A DNA stretch of 59,685 nucleotides from Clostridia bacterium (GTDB lineage Bacteria; Bacillota; Clostridia; Oscillospirales; UBA644): the NCBI GenBank assembly GCA_017621705.1, contig JAGASR010000040.1, forward strand, positions 1 to 59,685, written 5' to 3'. The position numbers and the translations under genes are program-made. This document shows, piece after piece, positions 52,026 to 59,685 of the stretch (position 1 is its first letter; every line of letters starts with the position of its first letter). The notes beneath the pieces were generated by a model. It had not been told where the DNA came from, made no database searches, and saw nothing but the letters and a program-made list of their open reading frames with translations.

Positions 52026-53036
52026 ATGCTTCGTGTATGCGTAATCGGCATGGGACCTATAGGAAATAACCATGCCAGAATATATAAAATGCTCGATTTC
52101 GTTGAGGTCGTAGCCGTTTGCGACCGCAGACCCGACAGAGCTGAGGCCGCAGGCAAGGCTTACGATGTTCCGTATTATCTCGATGCGCAGAAAATGCTCG
52201 ACGAAATGAAGCCCGATATCGTTTCCGTCGCAACAGGCGGTTACGAATATTCTTCAGATCACTGTCAGCCTGTTTTGCAGGCGCTTCGTTCGGGGGCGCA
52301 CGTTCTTTGCGAAAAACCCATTTCGAACGATCTCGGCTGTGCAAAACTTATGGTGGATACCGCAAAACAGTATGATCGCTGCTTCGGTATCGATTTTAAC
52401 CACCGTTTCACTCCTGCCGCGCTTCAGGCAAAAAAATGGCAGAATGACGGCAGACTCGGTGACCTTCTGTTTGTTAATATGGCTCTTTGGATCGGTAAAT
52501 TCATGCCTCTCGAAAGTGAATTTTACCATCTCAAGGCGCTTAATCCCCACAGTGTCGATATGATGCGCTATTTCTGCGGCGATGTCGATGAAGTTCAGTG
52601 CTATGCGATGAAAGCACCCGGCAGATGGATCTATTCTTCCTCTTCGATCAATATGCGCTTTAAAAACGGTATGGTCGGCCATCTGACGAGTTCTTACGAT
52701 ATCGAACGCGGTCACCCGATGGAACGTTGCGAAGTCGGCGGCACAATGGGCAGATTTGTAGTTGAAGATATGTGGCTCAAATCGACCCTCTTCCCGCGCG
52801 GCAATCCCGTAAGAGAAGAATACGTCAATCCCGTTTTCGGTGGCTATGAAAGCTTCTTTGACACATTCAAAGCACGTGTCACCTGCTTTGCCGAACAGGT
52901 CAGAGACGGCGTACGTCCCGAAGATATCAACGGTTCGGGCGCCGCAGGCCTCGAAGCGAGCCGTGTTATCCATGCGGCTATCGAATCGATAAAACGCGGA
53001 AATGTTCCCGTTAAAGTAGAAAGTATTATTTTATAA
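52026..53036 (+). CDS. Gfo/Idh/MocA-family oxidoreductase 1
   Basis: 336 residues, RBS AAGGAG. N-terminal Rossmann fold with GMGPIGNNHARIY, the family dipeptide in CEKPISND (Lys-Pro) and the C-terminal alpha/beta domain with SVDMMRYFCGDVDEVQCYAM, probably carrying catalytic Asp/His. Oxidises or epimerises sugars, inositols or sugar acids with NAD(P). Homologous to the next gene. Both form a cluster with the isomerase and sulfatase-fold enzymes. Confidence 0.93.
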   Translation: MLRVCVIGMGPIGNNHARIYKMLDFVEVVAVCDRRPDRAEAAGKAYDVPYYLDAQKMLDEMKPDIVSVATGGYEYSSDHCQPVLQALRSGAHVLCEKPISNDLGCAKLMVDTAKQYDRCFGIDFNHRFTPAALQAKKWQNDGRLGDLLFVNMALWIGKFMPLESEFYHLKALNPHSVDMMRYFCGDVDEVQCYAMKAPGRWIYSSSSINMRFKNGMVGHLTSSYDIERGHPMERCEVGGTMGRFVVEDMWLKSTLFPRGNPVREEYVNPVFGGYESFFDTFKARVTCFAEQVRDGVRPEDINGSGAAGLEASRVIHAAIESIKRGNVPVKVESIIL

Positions 53037-53064
53037 TTGATTATATTTCGGAGGTAAAACAACT

Positions 53065-54138
53065 ATGGCACTTAAAGTCGGCGTAGTAGGTATGGGTGGT
53101 ATAGGTCATACCCACTGCAGATGTTACAAAAACGATCCCCTGGCTGAACTCGTTGCCGTTTGTGACCTTATAAAGGAAAAAGCGGACAAAGCGGCCGAAG
53201 AATTCGGAGTTGAAGCTTTTTACACTCTCAAAGATATGCTCAAAGCCCATCCCGAACTTGATATCGTTGACGTTACCACTTCGGGTTACGAAAACGGCTC
53301 TTGGCACTATGAGCCCGCAATGGAAGCTCTTTCCGCAGGTAAGAACGTTCTCGTCGAAAAACCCATTTCCAACGATATAAACGAAGCTCGCGAAATGGTA
53401 AAATTTGCGGCTGAACAGAATGTTTATCTCGGCTGTAACCTCAACCATTATTTTACCGAACCCGCAGAGCAGGCTCTCAAGCTCATCGAAGAAAAGAAGA
53501 TCGGCGAACCCGTTTATCTTATGCAGAAAATGGGCTTTAACGGCAGTGAAATGGGCTACGGCGGCGCATCAACAGGCAGATGGCAGAGACCGTATTCTCA
53601 TCTCAAAGCTTTCCTTGCGCACCCGTTCTCCGTTATGCGTCGTTTCGGCGGCGATATTACCCATATTCAGGCGTTCATGAATAAACCGGGTGTAAGAAAA
53701 TCCGCAGATGACCTTATGCTTTCGATTGCATCCGTTCATATGCGTTTCGAAAACGGTTCCACAGGTTATATCATCTCCCAGCGTGGTGACGCTTCCTTTG
53801 GTCTCGGCGGCTGGTGGTGCTTCGAAATGGCAGGCACACGCGGCACATTCTGTATTGAAAACTGCGTTGAAAAACTTACATACTGGACCGCAGGTCAGGA
53901 ACCCGTTGTCACAAACACCGGCGTTACCGATTTCGGCGCGACTTTCCCCGTACGTATCCATGCATTCCTCGAAGATATAACAAATAAAGTTCCCCGTGAA
54001 TTTATCAGAGCTTCTGGCAGAGATGCGCTTGCAACACTCGAATATACCTTCGCTGTTATCGATTCTTATGAAAACGGCGGCGAGCTTGTCCGCGTTCATC
54101 CGCTTCCCAATCTTCACGGTCACGGTATCGTTCTTTAA
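53065..54138 (+). CDS. Gfo/Idh/MocA-family oxidoreductase 2
   Basis: 357 residues, RBS GGAGG, 28 bases after its paralogue. GMGGIGHTHCRCY, EKPISND, and a middle region QKMGFNGSEMGYGGASTGRW that its paralogue lacks, suggesting a different substrate pocket. The pair could act in sequence, as seen in pathways that oxidise and then re-reduce a sugar carbon to allow cleavage or inversion (general family knowledge; not shown here). Confidence 0.93.
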   Translation: MALKVGVVGMGGIGHTHCRCYKNDPLAELVAVCDLIKEKADKAAEEFGVEAFYTLKDMLKAHPELDIVDVTTSGYENGSWHYEPAMEALSAGKNVLVEKPISNDINEAREMVKFAAEQNVYLGCNLNHYFTEPAEQALKLIEEKKIGEPVYLMQKMGFNGSEMGYGGASTGRWQRPYSHLKAFLAHPFSVMRRFGGDITHIQAFMNKPGVRKSADDLMLSIASVHMRFENGSTGYIISQRGDASFGLGGWWCFEMAGTRGTFCIENCVEKLTYWTAGQEPVVTNTGVTDFGATFPVRIHAFLEDITNKVPREFIRASGRDALATLEYTFAVIDSYENGGELVRVHPLPNLHGHGIVL

Positions 54139-54156
54139 TTCTGTTTTATATTTCAA

Positions 54157-54184
54157 CAAAAGGAGTCTTTATGGACTCTTTTTG
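54157..54184 (+). terminator. Terminator after the oxidoreductases
   Basis: CAAAAGGAGTC (54,157-54,167) pairs with GACTCTTTTTG (54,174-54,184; one wobble), followed by TTTTTTT. Confidence 0.85.
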
Positions 54185-54203
54185 TTTTTTTATGAAAATA
54201 TTA

Positions 54204-54232
54204 TTGACAATCATAGTAATATGTGGTATAAT
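54204..54232 (+). promoter_or_regulatory. Promoter of solute-binding gene 6
   Basis: TTGACA (54,204-54,209), 17 bases, TATAAT (54,227-54,232); same style as the promoters of the five-gene array 30 kb away. Confidence 0.85.
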
Positions 54233-54281
54233 TGATAAAAAAGTTACAATATTTGTCGGATTTTGAAAGGAGTTTATCTTT

Positions 54282-55670
54282 ATGAGAAAAAAATTTGCAT
54301 TTATGATGTTTTTTATCATGTTATCTACGATTGTTCTTTCAGTATCGTGCGCTCAAGCAGAAACAGAGATTTTCGATATGGATTTAACTTCTGAATATAG
54401 TATTGATCTTACAGGTCTGACTTTTACATGGGGTTCGAACTGGGCGACTGCTTCATGGAATCCGACTCCCGGGTTTTCAGCGGATGGAGACAGAATGCTT
54501 CAGCGATATAATGACCTTGAAAAAGAATACGGTTGTGAATTCGATGTTATTCAATGGGAAGACAGTTCCGGTCAGATATATCAACGAGTTGTCGCCGGCA
54601 TACCGACTCCCGACTGGATAGATACTCACTCCAACGGCGGCGGTATTCAGCTTTTTAATTCGAATATAATTGTTGCTCTTGAGGATATTCCGACTATCGA
54701 TCTTTCTTCCGATAAGTACGGCACGGAAGCGTTCAGAAGATACGGTGTTTATGAAGGCAAATCTTACGGATTTACACCATATCTTTGGGACTACGGTCCG
54801 GAATTTGCCGGTATTTGTGCTTTTAACACGGAAATGATCTCTTCATTCGGCTGCGTTTCTCCGTATGAACTTAAAGAAAAAGGTGAGTGGAACTGGGAAA
54901 ACTTCCGCCAGCTTCTTCTTGATATTCAGGTTGCCGAAGCCGGTGTCAACGATAATTTCAGCCCTTTGATGATAAGAGAAATATGGGAGACTGTCAAAGG
55001 TCTATGGTTCAGTAACGATCTTCAAATCGTTGAAACAACTTCAAACAATACGACTCTCGGTGTCAATAATTCCCACGGATACTATGCAGTAGAATATTTA
55101 AAGGGTTTATTTGATGATGAACTTTGTTCTATAGGTGAAGCAAGAAATTTCTCTCTCGATGAGTATTGTGCTATTCAATTCAATCAGGCAAATCTTGTTT
55201 CATCTTATATGAACAGAACAACGTCAAGCGGTTACGCTACCGAAGCAGATTTTGCATACGGTGTTATGCCCTATCCTTATGGTCCGAACGGTAATCCCGA
55301 TTCTCATTCGGGTTATGTTTATAACGGCAGAAGATTGAATTATGTTATTGCATTCAGTGGAAACGAGATAGAAGATATTGGTACTGTTCTTGAATATGTT
55401 TACGCTCCTCTTGATAACTCCGTCGGTTGGAAAGAATACCTTGCCGAAAACGTTTTTTGGGATAAGCGCGATAGTGTTAACTATAACTATATGATCGATA
55501 ATATTTATTATGATTATTCTACCGAATTAAATGATGTCAGCGGTAATTTTTCTAATGCTATCACAAAAGCAGTCAGAGGCAAAGCTACTGTCTCGGAAGC
55601 ATTTAATTCTGTTCTTTCCCAAATAAACCAAGAAATAAACGAAAATATCGTTCCTTTCCTCGGTGATTGA
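54282..55670 (+). CDS. Extracellular solute-binding lipoprotein 6 (array homologue)
   Basis: 462 residues, RBS AAAGGAG. Signal ends IVLSVSC, then AQAETEIFDMDLTSEYSIDL, clearly the same family as 20,796-28,191 (shared WGSNWATASW-PTPGFSADGD, YGCEFDVIQWEDSSGQ, GPEFAGICAFN, NGRRLNYVIAFSGNE). It has lost the FxxDSHA block variant (WIDTHSNGGGIQLFN) and ends NIVPFLGD, so it is the most divergent member. Directly followed by the Cys-type sulfatase, which links this family to sulfated or complex glycans. Confidence 0.87.
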   Translation: MRKKFAFMMFFIMLSTIVLSVSCAQAETEIFDMDLTSEYSIDLTGLTFTWGSNWATASWNPTPGFSADGDRMLQRYNDLEKEYGCEFDVIQWEDSSGQIYQRVVAGIPTPDWIDTHSNGGGIQLFNSNIIVALEDIPTIDLSSDKYGTEAFRRYGVYEGKSYGFTPYLWDYGPEFAGICAFNTEMISSFGCVSPYELKEKGEWNWENFRQLLLDIQVAEAGVNDNFSPLMIREIWETVKGLWFSNDLQIVETTSNNTTLGVNNSHGYYAVEYLKGLFDDELCSIGEARNFSLDEYCAIQFNQANLVSSYMNRTTSSGYATEADFAYGVMPYPYGPNGNPDSHSGYVYNGRRLNYVIAFSGNEIEDIGTVLEYVYAPLDNSVGWKEYLAENVFWDKRDSVNYNYMIDNIYYDYSTELNDVSGNFSNAITKAVRGKATVSEAFNSVLSQINQEINENIVPFLGD

Positions 55671-55686
55671 TCGAAAGAGGTTTTTA

Positions 55687-57030
55687 GTGAATATACTTTT
55701 AATATTGGTTGACCAGTGGCGTGCGGAATGCCTCGGTTCTCTCGGAAAAATTCCCGTCAAAACTCCAAATCTCGATAAGCTTGCATCCGAGGGTGTGCTT
55801 TTTACAAACGCATACACCCCGACTCCCGTCTGCGCACCCGCAAGGCAGTCGATTCTCTCGGGTCGTCAAGCGGATAGTTTCGGTGCACTCTGGAATTACG
55901 GACTCGGCGGTATCGGCTCTCTGAAAGCGGAAGGCGAATATTGGCCGCACAGACTTAAAAACGCAGGTTACAGCAATGCGTATTTCGGTCAGTGGCATGC
56001 TTCCGAAACCGCAGGACCGAAAGATTTCGGATATGACTATTATCTACCCGAAAGCGCCGTCAAAGATGAAATAAATAAAAAGTACGGAAATATTCCATAT
56101 AAAAACGGTTGGTTCGGCGATGAAAGTCCCGTCGATTATCATGATGCTGTCCCTCACCGTCTGGCAAAACTGACAGGGGAGTGGATAGAAAAACAGACGA
56201 CTCCATGGCATGTTTGGTTCGATCTTTCCGTTCCGCATCTGCCGTGCCGCCCATCCGAACCGTTTTCTTCGATGTATAAACCCGAAGATACAGTCCCTTG
56301 GGCAAGTTTCGGTGATACGTTTGAAAATAAACCTTTTATTCAACAACAACAGATTCATAACTGGCACCTTGAAAACATGACTTGGGACGACTTTGCGCCA
56401 ACCGTTGCGCGTTATTATGCGATGATGTCGCAGATAGATGATGCTGTCGGAAATCTTATCAAAACCCTTGAAAATAAAGGAATACTTGATGATACGCTCG
56501 TTGTGTTCACGTCCGATCACGGGGATACGTGCGGCGGTCACGGTATGATGGATAAGCATTATATCCTTTACGATGATGTAACGCGGATCCCACTGATCGT
56601 TCGCTATCCGAAAGCGTTCGCGCGAGGTTTTATATGCGATGAGTTCGTTTCCAACTGCCTTGATTTTGCGCCGACGGTCGAAACTCTTGCTTCTCTTGAG
56701 CCTGCAGGGGTTCGTCATGGAACGCCTCTTATGGATACGCTCGCAGGTAAAAATCCCGAAAAATTCGCCGTTTCAACTTCAAACGGTCAGCAGTTCGGAC
56801 TTTTTACTCAACGTTCTATCAGAAACCGCAGATACAGATATATCTGGAATCTGACGGATATCGATGAATTTTACGATCTTGAGCTCGATCCGGGTGAAAA
56901 GATCAACAGAATAAACTGCACCGAATATGCCGAAATCCAAAAAGAAATGAAAGGTCAGCTCAAAGTCTCGCTCAAACGCAGAAACGATCCGTTCTGTAAC
57001 GGTTGGGTAGATTGGCAGCTCGATCAGTAA
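55687..57030 (+). CDS. Canonical Cys-type sulfatase
   Basis: GTG start at 55,687 (GAAAGAGG, spacing 6), 447 residues, 16 bases after binding gene 6. Active-site signature Cys49-Ala-Pro-Ala-Arg53 in PTPVCAPARQSILSGR is the formylglycine motif; metal Asp9 in LILVDQWRAE and Asp/His in VVFTSDHGDTCGGHGMMDKH. A Cys-type sulfatase needs an anaerobic (AslB/anSME-like) or FGE maturase, not present in this window. No signal peptide, so it probably acts on imported oligosaccharides. Ends near a strong terminator. Confidence 0.94.
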   Translation: MNILLILVDQWRAECLGSLGKIPVKTPNLDKLASEGVLFTNAYTPTPVCAPARQSILSGRQADSFGALWNYGLGGIGSLKAEGEYWPHRLKNAGYSNAYFGQWHASETAGPKDFGYDYYLPESAVKDEINKKYGNIPYKNGWFGDESPVDYHDAVPHRLAKLTGEWIEKQTTPWHVWFDLSVPHLPCRPSEPFSSMYKPEDTVPWASFGDTFENKPFIQQQQIHNWHLENMTWDDFAPTVARYYAMMSQIDDAVGNLIKTLENKGILDDTLVVFTSDHGDTCGGHGMMDKHYILYDDVTRIPLIVRYPKAFARGFICDEFVSNCLDFAPTVETLASLEPAGVRHGTPLMDTLAGKNPEKFAVSTSNGQQFGLFTQRSIRNRRYRYIWNLTDIDEFYDLELDPGEKINRINCTEYAEIQKEMKGQLKVSLKRRNDPFCNGWVDWQLDQ

Positions 57031-57038
57031 TGTTTTTT

Positions 57039-57071
57039 ATTGCCGATCGGAGATTTTCTTCGATCGGCAAT
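57039..57071 (+). terminator. Terminator after the sulfatase
   Basis: ATTGCCGATCG (57,039-57,049) pairs with CGATCGGCAAT (57,061-57,071). Confidence 0.85.
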
Positions 57072-57113
57072 AATTTTGTCGAAATAAAAAAATAAAAAAC
57101 CCACATTTACCTA

Positions 57114-57142
57114 TTGACAAACGGAAAATAGTGTGGTATAAT
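57114..57142 (+). promoter_or_regulatory. Promoter of the two tRNA genes
   Basis: TTGACA (57,114-57,119), 17 bases, TATAAT (57,137-57,142): full consensus, about 40 bases before tRNA-Leu. Confidence 0.88.
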
Positions 57143-57181
57143 ATTCAAGCAAAGTGAGCGGACATAAAGTTCGACGATTCT

Positions 57182-57270
57182 GCCGGTGTGGCGGAATTGG
57201 CAGACGCCCGGGACTTAAAATCCCGTGAAACGAGAGTTTCGTACCGGTTCAAGCCCGGTCACCGGCACCA
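57182..57270 (+). tRNA. tRNA-Leu (anticodon UAA)
   Basis: 89 bases including encoded CCA. Acceptor GCCGGTG/CACCGGC, anticodon arm GGGA-CTTAAAA-TCCC with UAA, a long variable arm (CGTGAAACGAGAGTTTCG) as in class II tRNAs, and T arm with GGTTCAAGCCC. First of a two-tRNA unit. Confidence 0.96.
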
Positions 57271-57281
57271 TAATTTAATAT

Positions 57282-57358
57282 CGCGGAGTGGAGCAGTCCG
57301 GCAGCTCGTTGGGCTCATAACCCAAAGGTCGTAGGTTCAAATCCTGCCTCCGCAACCA
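57282..57358 (+). tRNA. Initiator tRNA-fMet (anticodon CAU)
   Basis: 77 bases with encoded CCA. Acceptor arm pairs from base 2, leaving the C1-A72 mismatch that marks bacterial initiators. The anticodon stem ends in three G-C pairs (GGG-CTCATAA-CCC), the second initiator mark. Eleven bases after tRNA-Leu, same transcript. Confidence 0.96.
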
Positions 57359-57388
57359 AGTTGCGGTGCCTAAAAAGATGCACCAGTG

Positions 57389-57423
57389 AAAAACCCAGTA
57401 ACCATAATGGTTTCTGGGTTTTT
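57389..57423 (+). terminator. Terminator of the tRNA unit
   Basis: AAAAACCCAG (57,389-57,398) pairs with CTGGGTTTTT (57,414-57,423), with AACCA/TGGTT inside, then TTT. The stretch 57,424-57,619 after it is AT-rich and holds no gene I can support. Confidence 0.9.
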
Positions 57424-57619
57424 TTCGTTTAATAGATATGATGAAAATAAAAAGATGCAATCACCGATTTCTAAACAATGGTAGGGATTTGAACCTTATT
57501 TTAGTTATTTATTTGACAGAATAGTTTTTATTTAGGGCGAGATATTTCTTTTTTATTTTTTAAATTTATGTGTACTAATATTTTCTATAGATTATTTATT
57601 TAAAATAATCTAAAATCAA

Positions 57620-57880
57620 TTATAATTCACTTTCAGCCTCTTCTATAATTGTAATCAATCTATCTATAAAAGCATTTCTGTCGACACACATCTTTACAAT
57701 AAATACGCATAATGTTTCAGTACTACAAGAGGATTTACCTGCTTTGATATTGGAATAATTTCGACTTGACACTCTCAAAGTTTCCGATGCTTTCTCGTTT
57801 GTAAATTTGTGCTCAACGGCAGAATCGATTATTTCTTTTTGTAAAAATGTTTTGAGCCTTTCATAATACAGATGTTTCAT
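57620..57880 (-). CDS. Small helix-turn-helix protein
   Basis: 86 residues, RBS GAAAGGAC. Helices LKTFLQKEIIDSAVEHKFTN, then KASETLRVSSRNYSNIKAGKSS (turn and recognition helix about 30-50), then a long amphipathic C-terminal helix. Resembles short Xre-like regulators found singly in Clostridia. Cysteine-containing core (STETLCVFIVKMC). AT-rich; may be a mobile-element remnant next to the tRNAs. Confidence 0.7.
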   Translation of the reverse strand: MKHLYYERLKTFLQKEIIDSAVEHKFTNEKASETLRVSSRNYSNIKAGKSSCSTETLCVFIVKMCVDRNAFIDRLITIIEEAESEL

Positions 57881-58013
57881 TTTGATGTCCTTTCCTATTT
57901 ATGTTTTAATATAAATAAACAGGTGGTGGACACCATGATATGAATTTCTTTGTTCATGCAAAACACAAACATTTCAGTATATCGTTTAGTTTCATTAGGA
58001 CAATTAAATAATT

Positions 58014-58060
58014 AACGGAATCCTATGAATACATTTTTAACCATATATAGGATTCCGTTT
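58014..58060 (-). terminator. Terminator of the ABC ATPase gene
   Basis: AACGGAATCCTAT (58,014-58,026) pairs with ATAGGATTCCGTTT (58,047-58,060). It lies immediately past the stop codon at 58,065 on the minus strand. Confidence 0.8.
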
Positions 58061-58064
58061 TTTA

Positions 58065-58757
58065 CTATGCGGTTACATTCGTTTCTTCGCCAATAATATT
58101 GCCGTCGTGCAGGCGGATAGTGCGCTGACAGAACGATGCGACGTTTGCGTCATGCGTTACTACGATTACGGTCGTTCCCTCTTTATTAATCTCTCTGAAA
58201 AGGTTCATGATGCTCTTGCCAGTTTCTTCGTCGAGCGCGCCCGTCGGTTCGTCTGCGAGAAGAATGGATGGCTTATGTGCGATTGCTCTTGCGATTGCAA
58301 CTCTCTGCGCCTGACCGCCTGAAAGCTGAGAGGGGTATTTTCTGAGTTTTTCGGAAATTTCGAGACGTTCTGCGATCTCTTTTATGCGTTTTTTCGTAGA
58401 CGTGCCTTTCAGTCTGCCGTAACGTAACGGAAGACCGATATTCTGCTGAACAGAGTATTCGTCGATAAGTGCGAAATGCTGAACGACAAAGCCGACGTCG
58501 TTACGTCTGAATTTAGCCATTTTATTCTGATTTTTCGTGTCGATAGATGAACCGTTGTAGATAAATTCGCCGCTGTCGGGAGTATCGAGCCCCGCGAGAA
58601 GGTTTAAGAGCGTCGATTTACCTGAGCCTGATTTACCCATAATTGCGAGCATTTCACCTTTTTTGATCTCAAGATCGATCGGACGGAGCGCAGTTACAAG
58701 ACCGTCACCTTTACCGTAAGTTTTGCAAATTCCTTTTAAAGTGATGATGTTTTCCAT
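58065..58757 (-). CDS. ABC transporter ATPase, LolD/MacB type
   Basis: 230 residues, usual length. RBS TTAGGAGGTTTACC. Walker A GKSGSGKST, Q-loop FVVQHFALID, signature LSGGQAQRVAIARAI, Walker B SILLADEPTGALDEETG, switch HDANVASF. Belongs to the FtsE/MacB/LolD group that drives lipoprotein release, antimicrobial-peptide resistance or small-molecule export. No FtsX-like permease is in the window, so it is either an orphan subunit or a partner of a distant gene. Confidence 0.92.
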   Translation of the reverse strand: MENIITLKGICKTYGKGDGLVTALRPIDLEIKKGEMLAIMGKSGSGKSTLLNLLAGLDTPDSGEFIYNGSSIDTKNQNKMAKFRRNDVGFVVQHFALIDEYSVQQNIGLPLRYGRLKGTSTKKRIKEIAERLEISEKLRKYPSQLSGGQAQRVAIARAIAHKPSILLADEPTGALDEETGKSIMNLFREINKEGTTVIVVTHDANVASFCQRTIRLHDGNIIGEETNVTA

Positions 58758-58944
58758 AAGGTAAACCTCCTAAGTATGTTTTTATCTTTGATGTTTTTAA
58801 GCAAAATACATTATTTTATATAGTATAATGATTTTAAACACTTCCGATGTGTCACTATCCCAAATTTGTTAATGAAAAAGTCACAAACAATCGGTTTAAC
58901 TAATTATATATTCTATATAATCTGAGATTAGTCTATTATGATAT

Positions 58945-58989
58945 GTAAAAAGCAAGTAATGCTGTAAGAAAACAGTACTTGCTTTTTAC
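58945..58989 (-). terminator. Terminator of the gene at the window's right end
   Basis: GTAAAAAGCAAGTA (58,945-58,958) pairs with TACTTGCTTTTTAC (58,976-58,989), with CTGT/ACAG inside. It ends ten bases before the stop of the next gene on the minus strand. Confidence 0.85.
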
Positions 58990-58999
58990 GTTATAGTAA

Positions 59000-59685
59000 T
59001 TATCCTATAAGTTCCCAGAAAATGTCCTGAAGAGTTCCGTCGTGGGGGATAGTCGCCTTGATAATGTATGACCGCATCTCGTCGAAGTTTACGCCGAGGT
59101 TTTCCATGTCGGCAATAAACCCTTCGAGTCCACCGTAATCTTTATCTTCATACCCGTCGAAATTCTGCAGAATCCCGAAGCCTAAGGCAGGATAATATAC
59201 GTATTCCTCTTTAATATCCGAGAAGACAGGTGGGATTTTCTCGATATTTTCGCCAATAAACCATTCTGAAAATTCTTTGACAGTTCCCTTTTTATAATGC
59301 TCATAATGAAAACTTTCATATGTTTCGTTCAAATGCTCATACATTTCTTCGGACATAATAAAAGGAGCGCTACGATTAAGAGCAGATTCCTTTAGAGCCC
59401 ATGAATAGAACAATGAGACCTCTTGAAAAACGATATAGACCTCCGTTGAATTTTCAAGCTCTCTGTAGTAGTGTCCAACTTCAAATTCATTTGTCATCGG
59501 GTTATACCATATTTTATTCCATCGACCTTGCGAGGTTTCAAATTCCGGATCTATTGCGATCCCGTAATCCACCCATTCAGTCCAATCGGGGGAGGAGTTT
59601 AAACCGCAATCTCGGATTATGTACGCAAAATTGTTGGGATATTCTCCGGGATATTGTTTTTTTGCTTCTTGTATTTTATCATGAA
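59000..59685 (-). CDS. Hypothetical protein, 5' end beyond the window
   Basis: The frame is open from the stop at 59,000 to the window edge, at least 228 codons, so the true start lies outside; a GTG at 59,572 is internal to a continuing reading (QYPGEYPNNFAYIIRDCGLN precedes it). Acidic, aromatic-rich, soluble, no signal peptide visible. Features include WYNPMTNEFEVGHYYRELEN, KEFSEWFIGENIEKIPPVF and ATIPHDGTLQDIFWELIG. I do not recognise the family. It could be an immunity-like or SMI1-like protein, but no diagnostic motif is present. Confidence 0.7.
   Translation of the reverse strand, partial: HDKIQEAKKQYPGEYPNNFAYIIRDCGLNSSPDWTEWVDYGIAIDPEFETSQGRWNKIWYNPMTNEFEVGHYYRELENSTEVYIVFQEVSLFYSWALKESALNRSAPFIMSEEMYEHLNETYESFHYEHYKKGTVKEFSEWFIGENIEKIPPVFSDIKEEYVYYPALGFGILQNFDGYEDKDYGGLEGFIADMENLGVNFDEMRSYIIKATIPHDGTLQDIFWELIG

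Noticed and set aside
57275..57460. 61-residue minus-strand frame containing RRQDLNLRPLGYEPNELPD
   Set aside because: It is the antisense of the tRNA-fMet gene and its terminator. This false protein is a well-known artefact of tRNA-bearing DNA.

Overview
The window looks like chromosome from a low-GC, anaerobic Firmicute of the class Clostridia, probably a gut commensal. The signs are TTGACA/TATAAT promoters with GGAGG ribosome sites, CCA encoded in the tRNA genes, a ferredoxin-type aldo/keto reductase, a giant 2-hydroxyacyl-CoA dehydratase activase, a CdaA/CdaR pair, a GGGtGRT gene remnant and many short lipoproteins. I cannot name a species.

Left arm (1-14,800), accessory DNA. It opens with the tail and right end of an IS3-type insertion sequence. 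Next come a run of small unknown genes, a phage-like repressor switch (Xre/Cro-type repressor, divergent promoters, three evenly spaced operators at about 2,760-2,870) and a serine recombinase. A 2,290-residue Ig-repeat lipoprotein fills 3,992-10,864. A WYL regulator, a deletion scar with gene remnants, and a string of small lipoproteins follow. The most striking content is two copies of one structured RNA (10,891-11,109 and 14,574-14,776, both minus strand). Each has its own promoter exactly 6 nt upstream, stems that covary between the copies, a UUCG-capped terminator, and then a ribosome site and gene with no promoter of their own. They read as an undescribed attenuator or riboswitch-like leader, or as a small RNA with read-through.

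Middle (14,999-33,300), carbohydrate and transport genes. This holds a PHP phosphoesterase, an alpha/alpha-barrel protein (probably carbohydrate-active), an ArsR-like regulator and a MATE exporter. Five tandem paralogous solute-binding lipoproteins follow (20,796-28,191), four with private promoters and most with private terminators, and no permease is present. Then come an iron/heme/cobalamin-type ABC importer (minus strand), a divergent aldo/keto reductase, a DUF4177 protein and an alpha/beta hydrolase.

Housekeeping block (33,445-48,176). It contains rplM-rpsI; an nfeD/band-7 pair followed by an orphan IS3 OrfA-like protein; DUF3343 with a class V cysteine desulfurase; and a tightly packed operon cdaA-cdaR-metallopeptidase-COG2509 flavoprotein-RseC-activase.

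Right arm (48,247-59,685). A coiled-coil T5orf172 nuclease-like gene sits directly before a sugar-catabolic run: a TIM-barrel isomerase, a sulfatase-fold enzyme with Thr in place of the usual Cys/Ser, two Gfo/Idh/MocA oxidoreductases, a sixth solute-binding lipoprotein and a canonical Cys-type sulfatase. Together these suggest capture and desulfation or oxidation of a host or dietary glycan. tRNA-Leu(UAA) and tRNA-fMet follow, then a small HTH protein, an ABC ATPase and a gene cut by the window edge.
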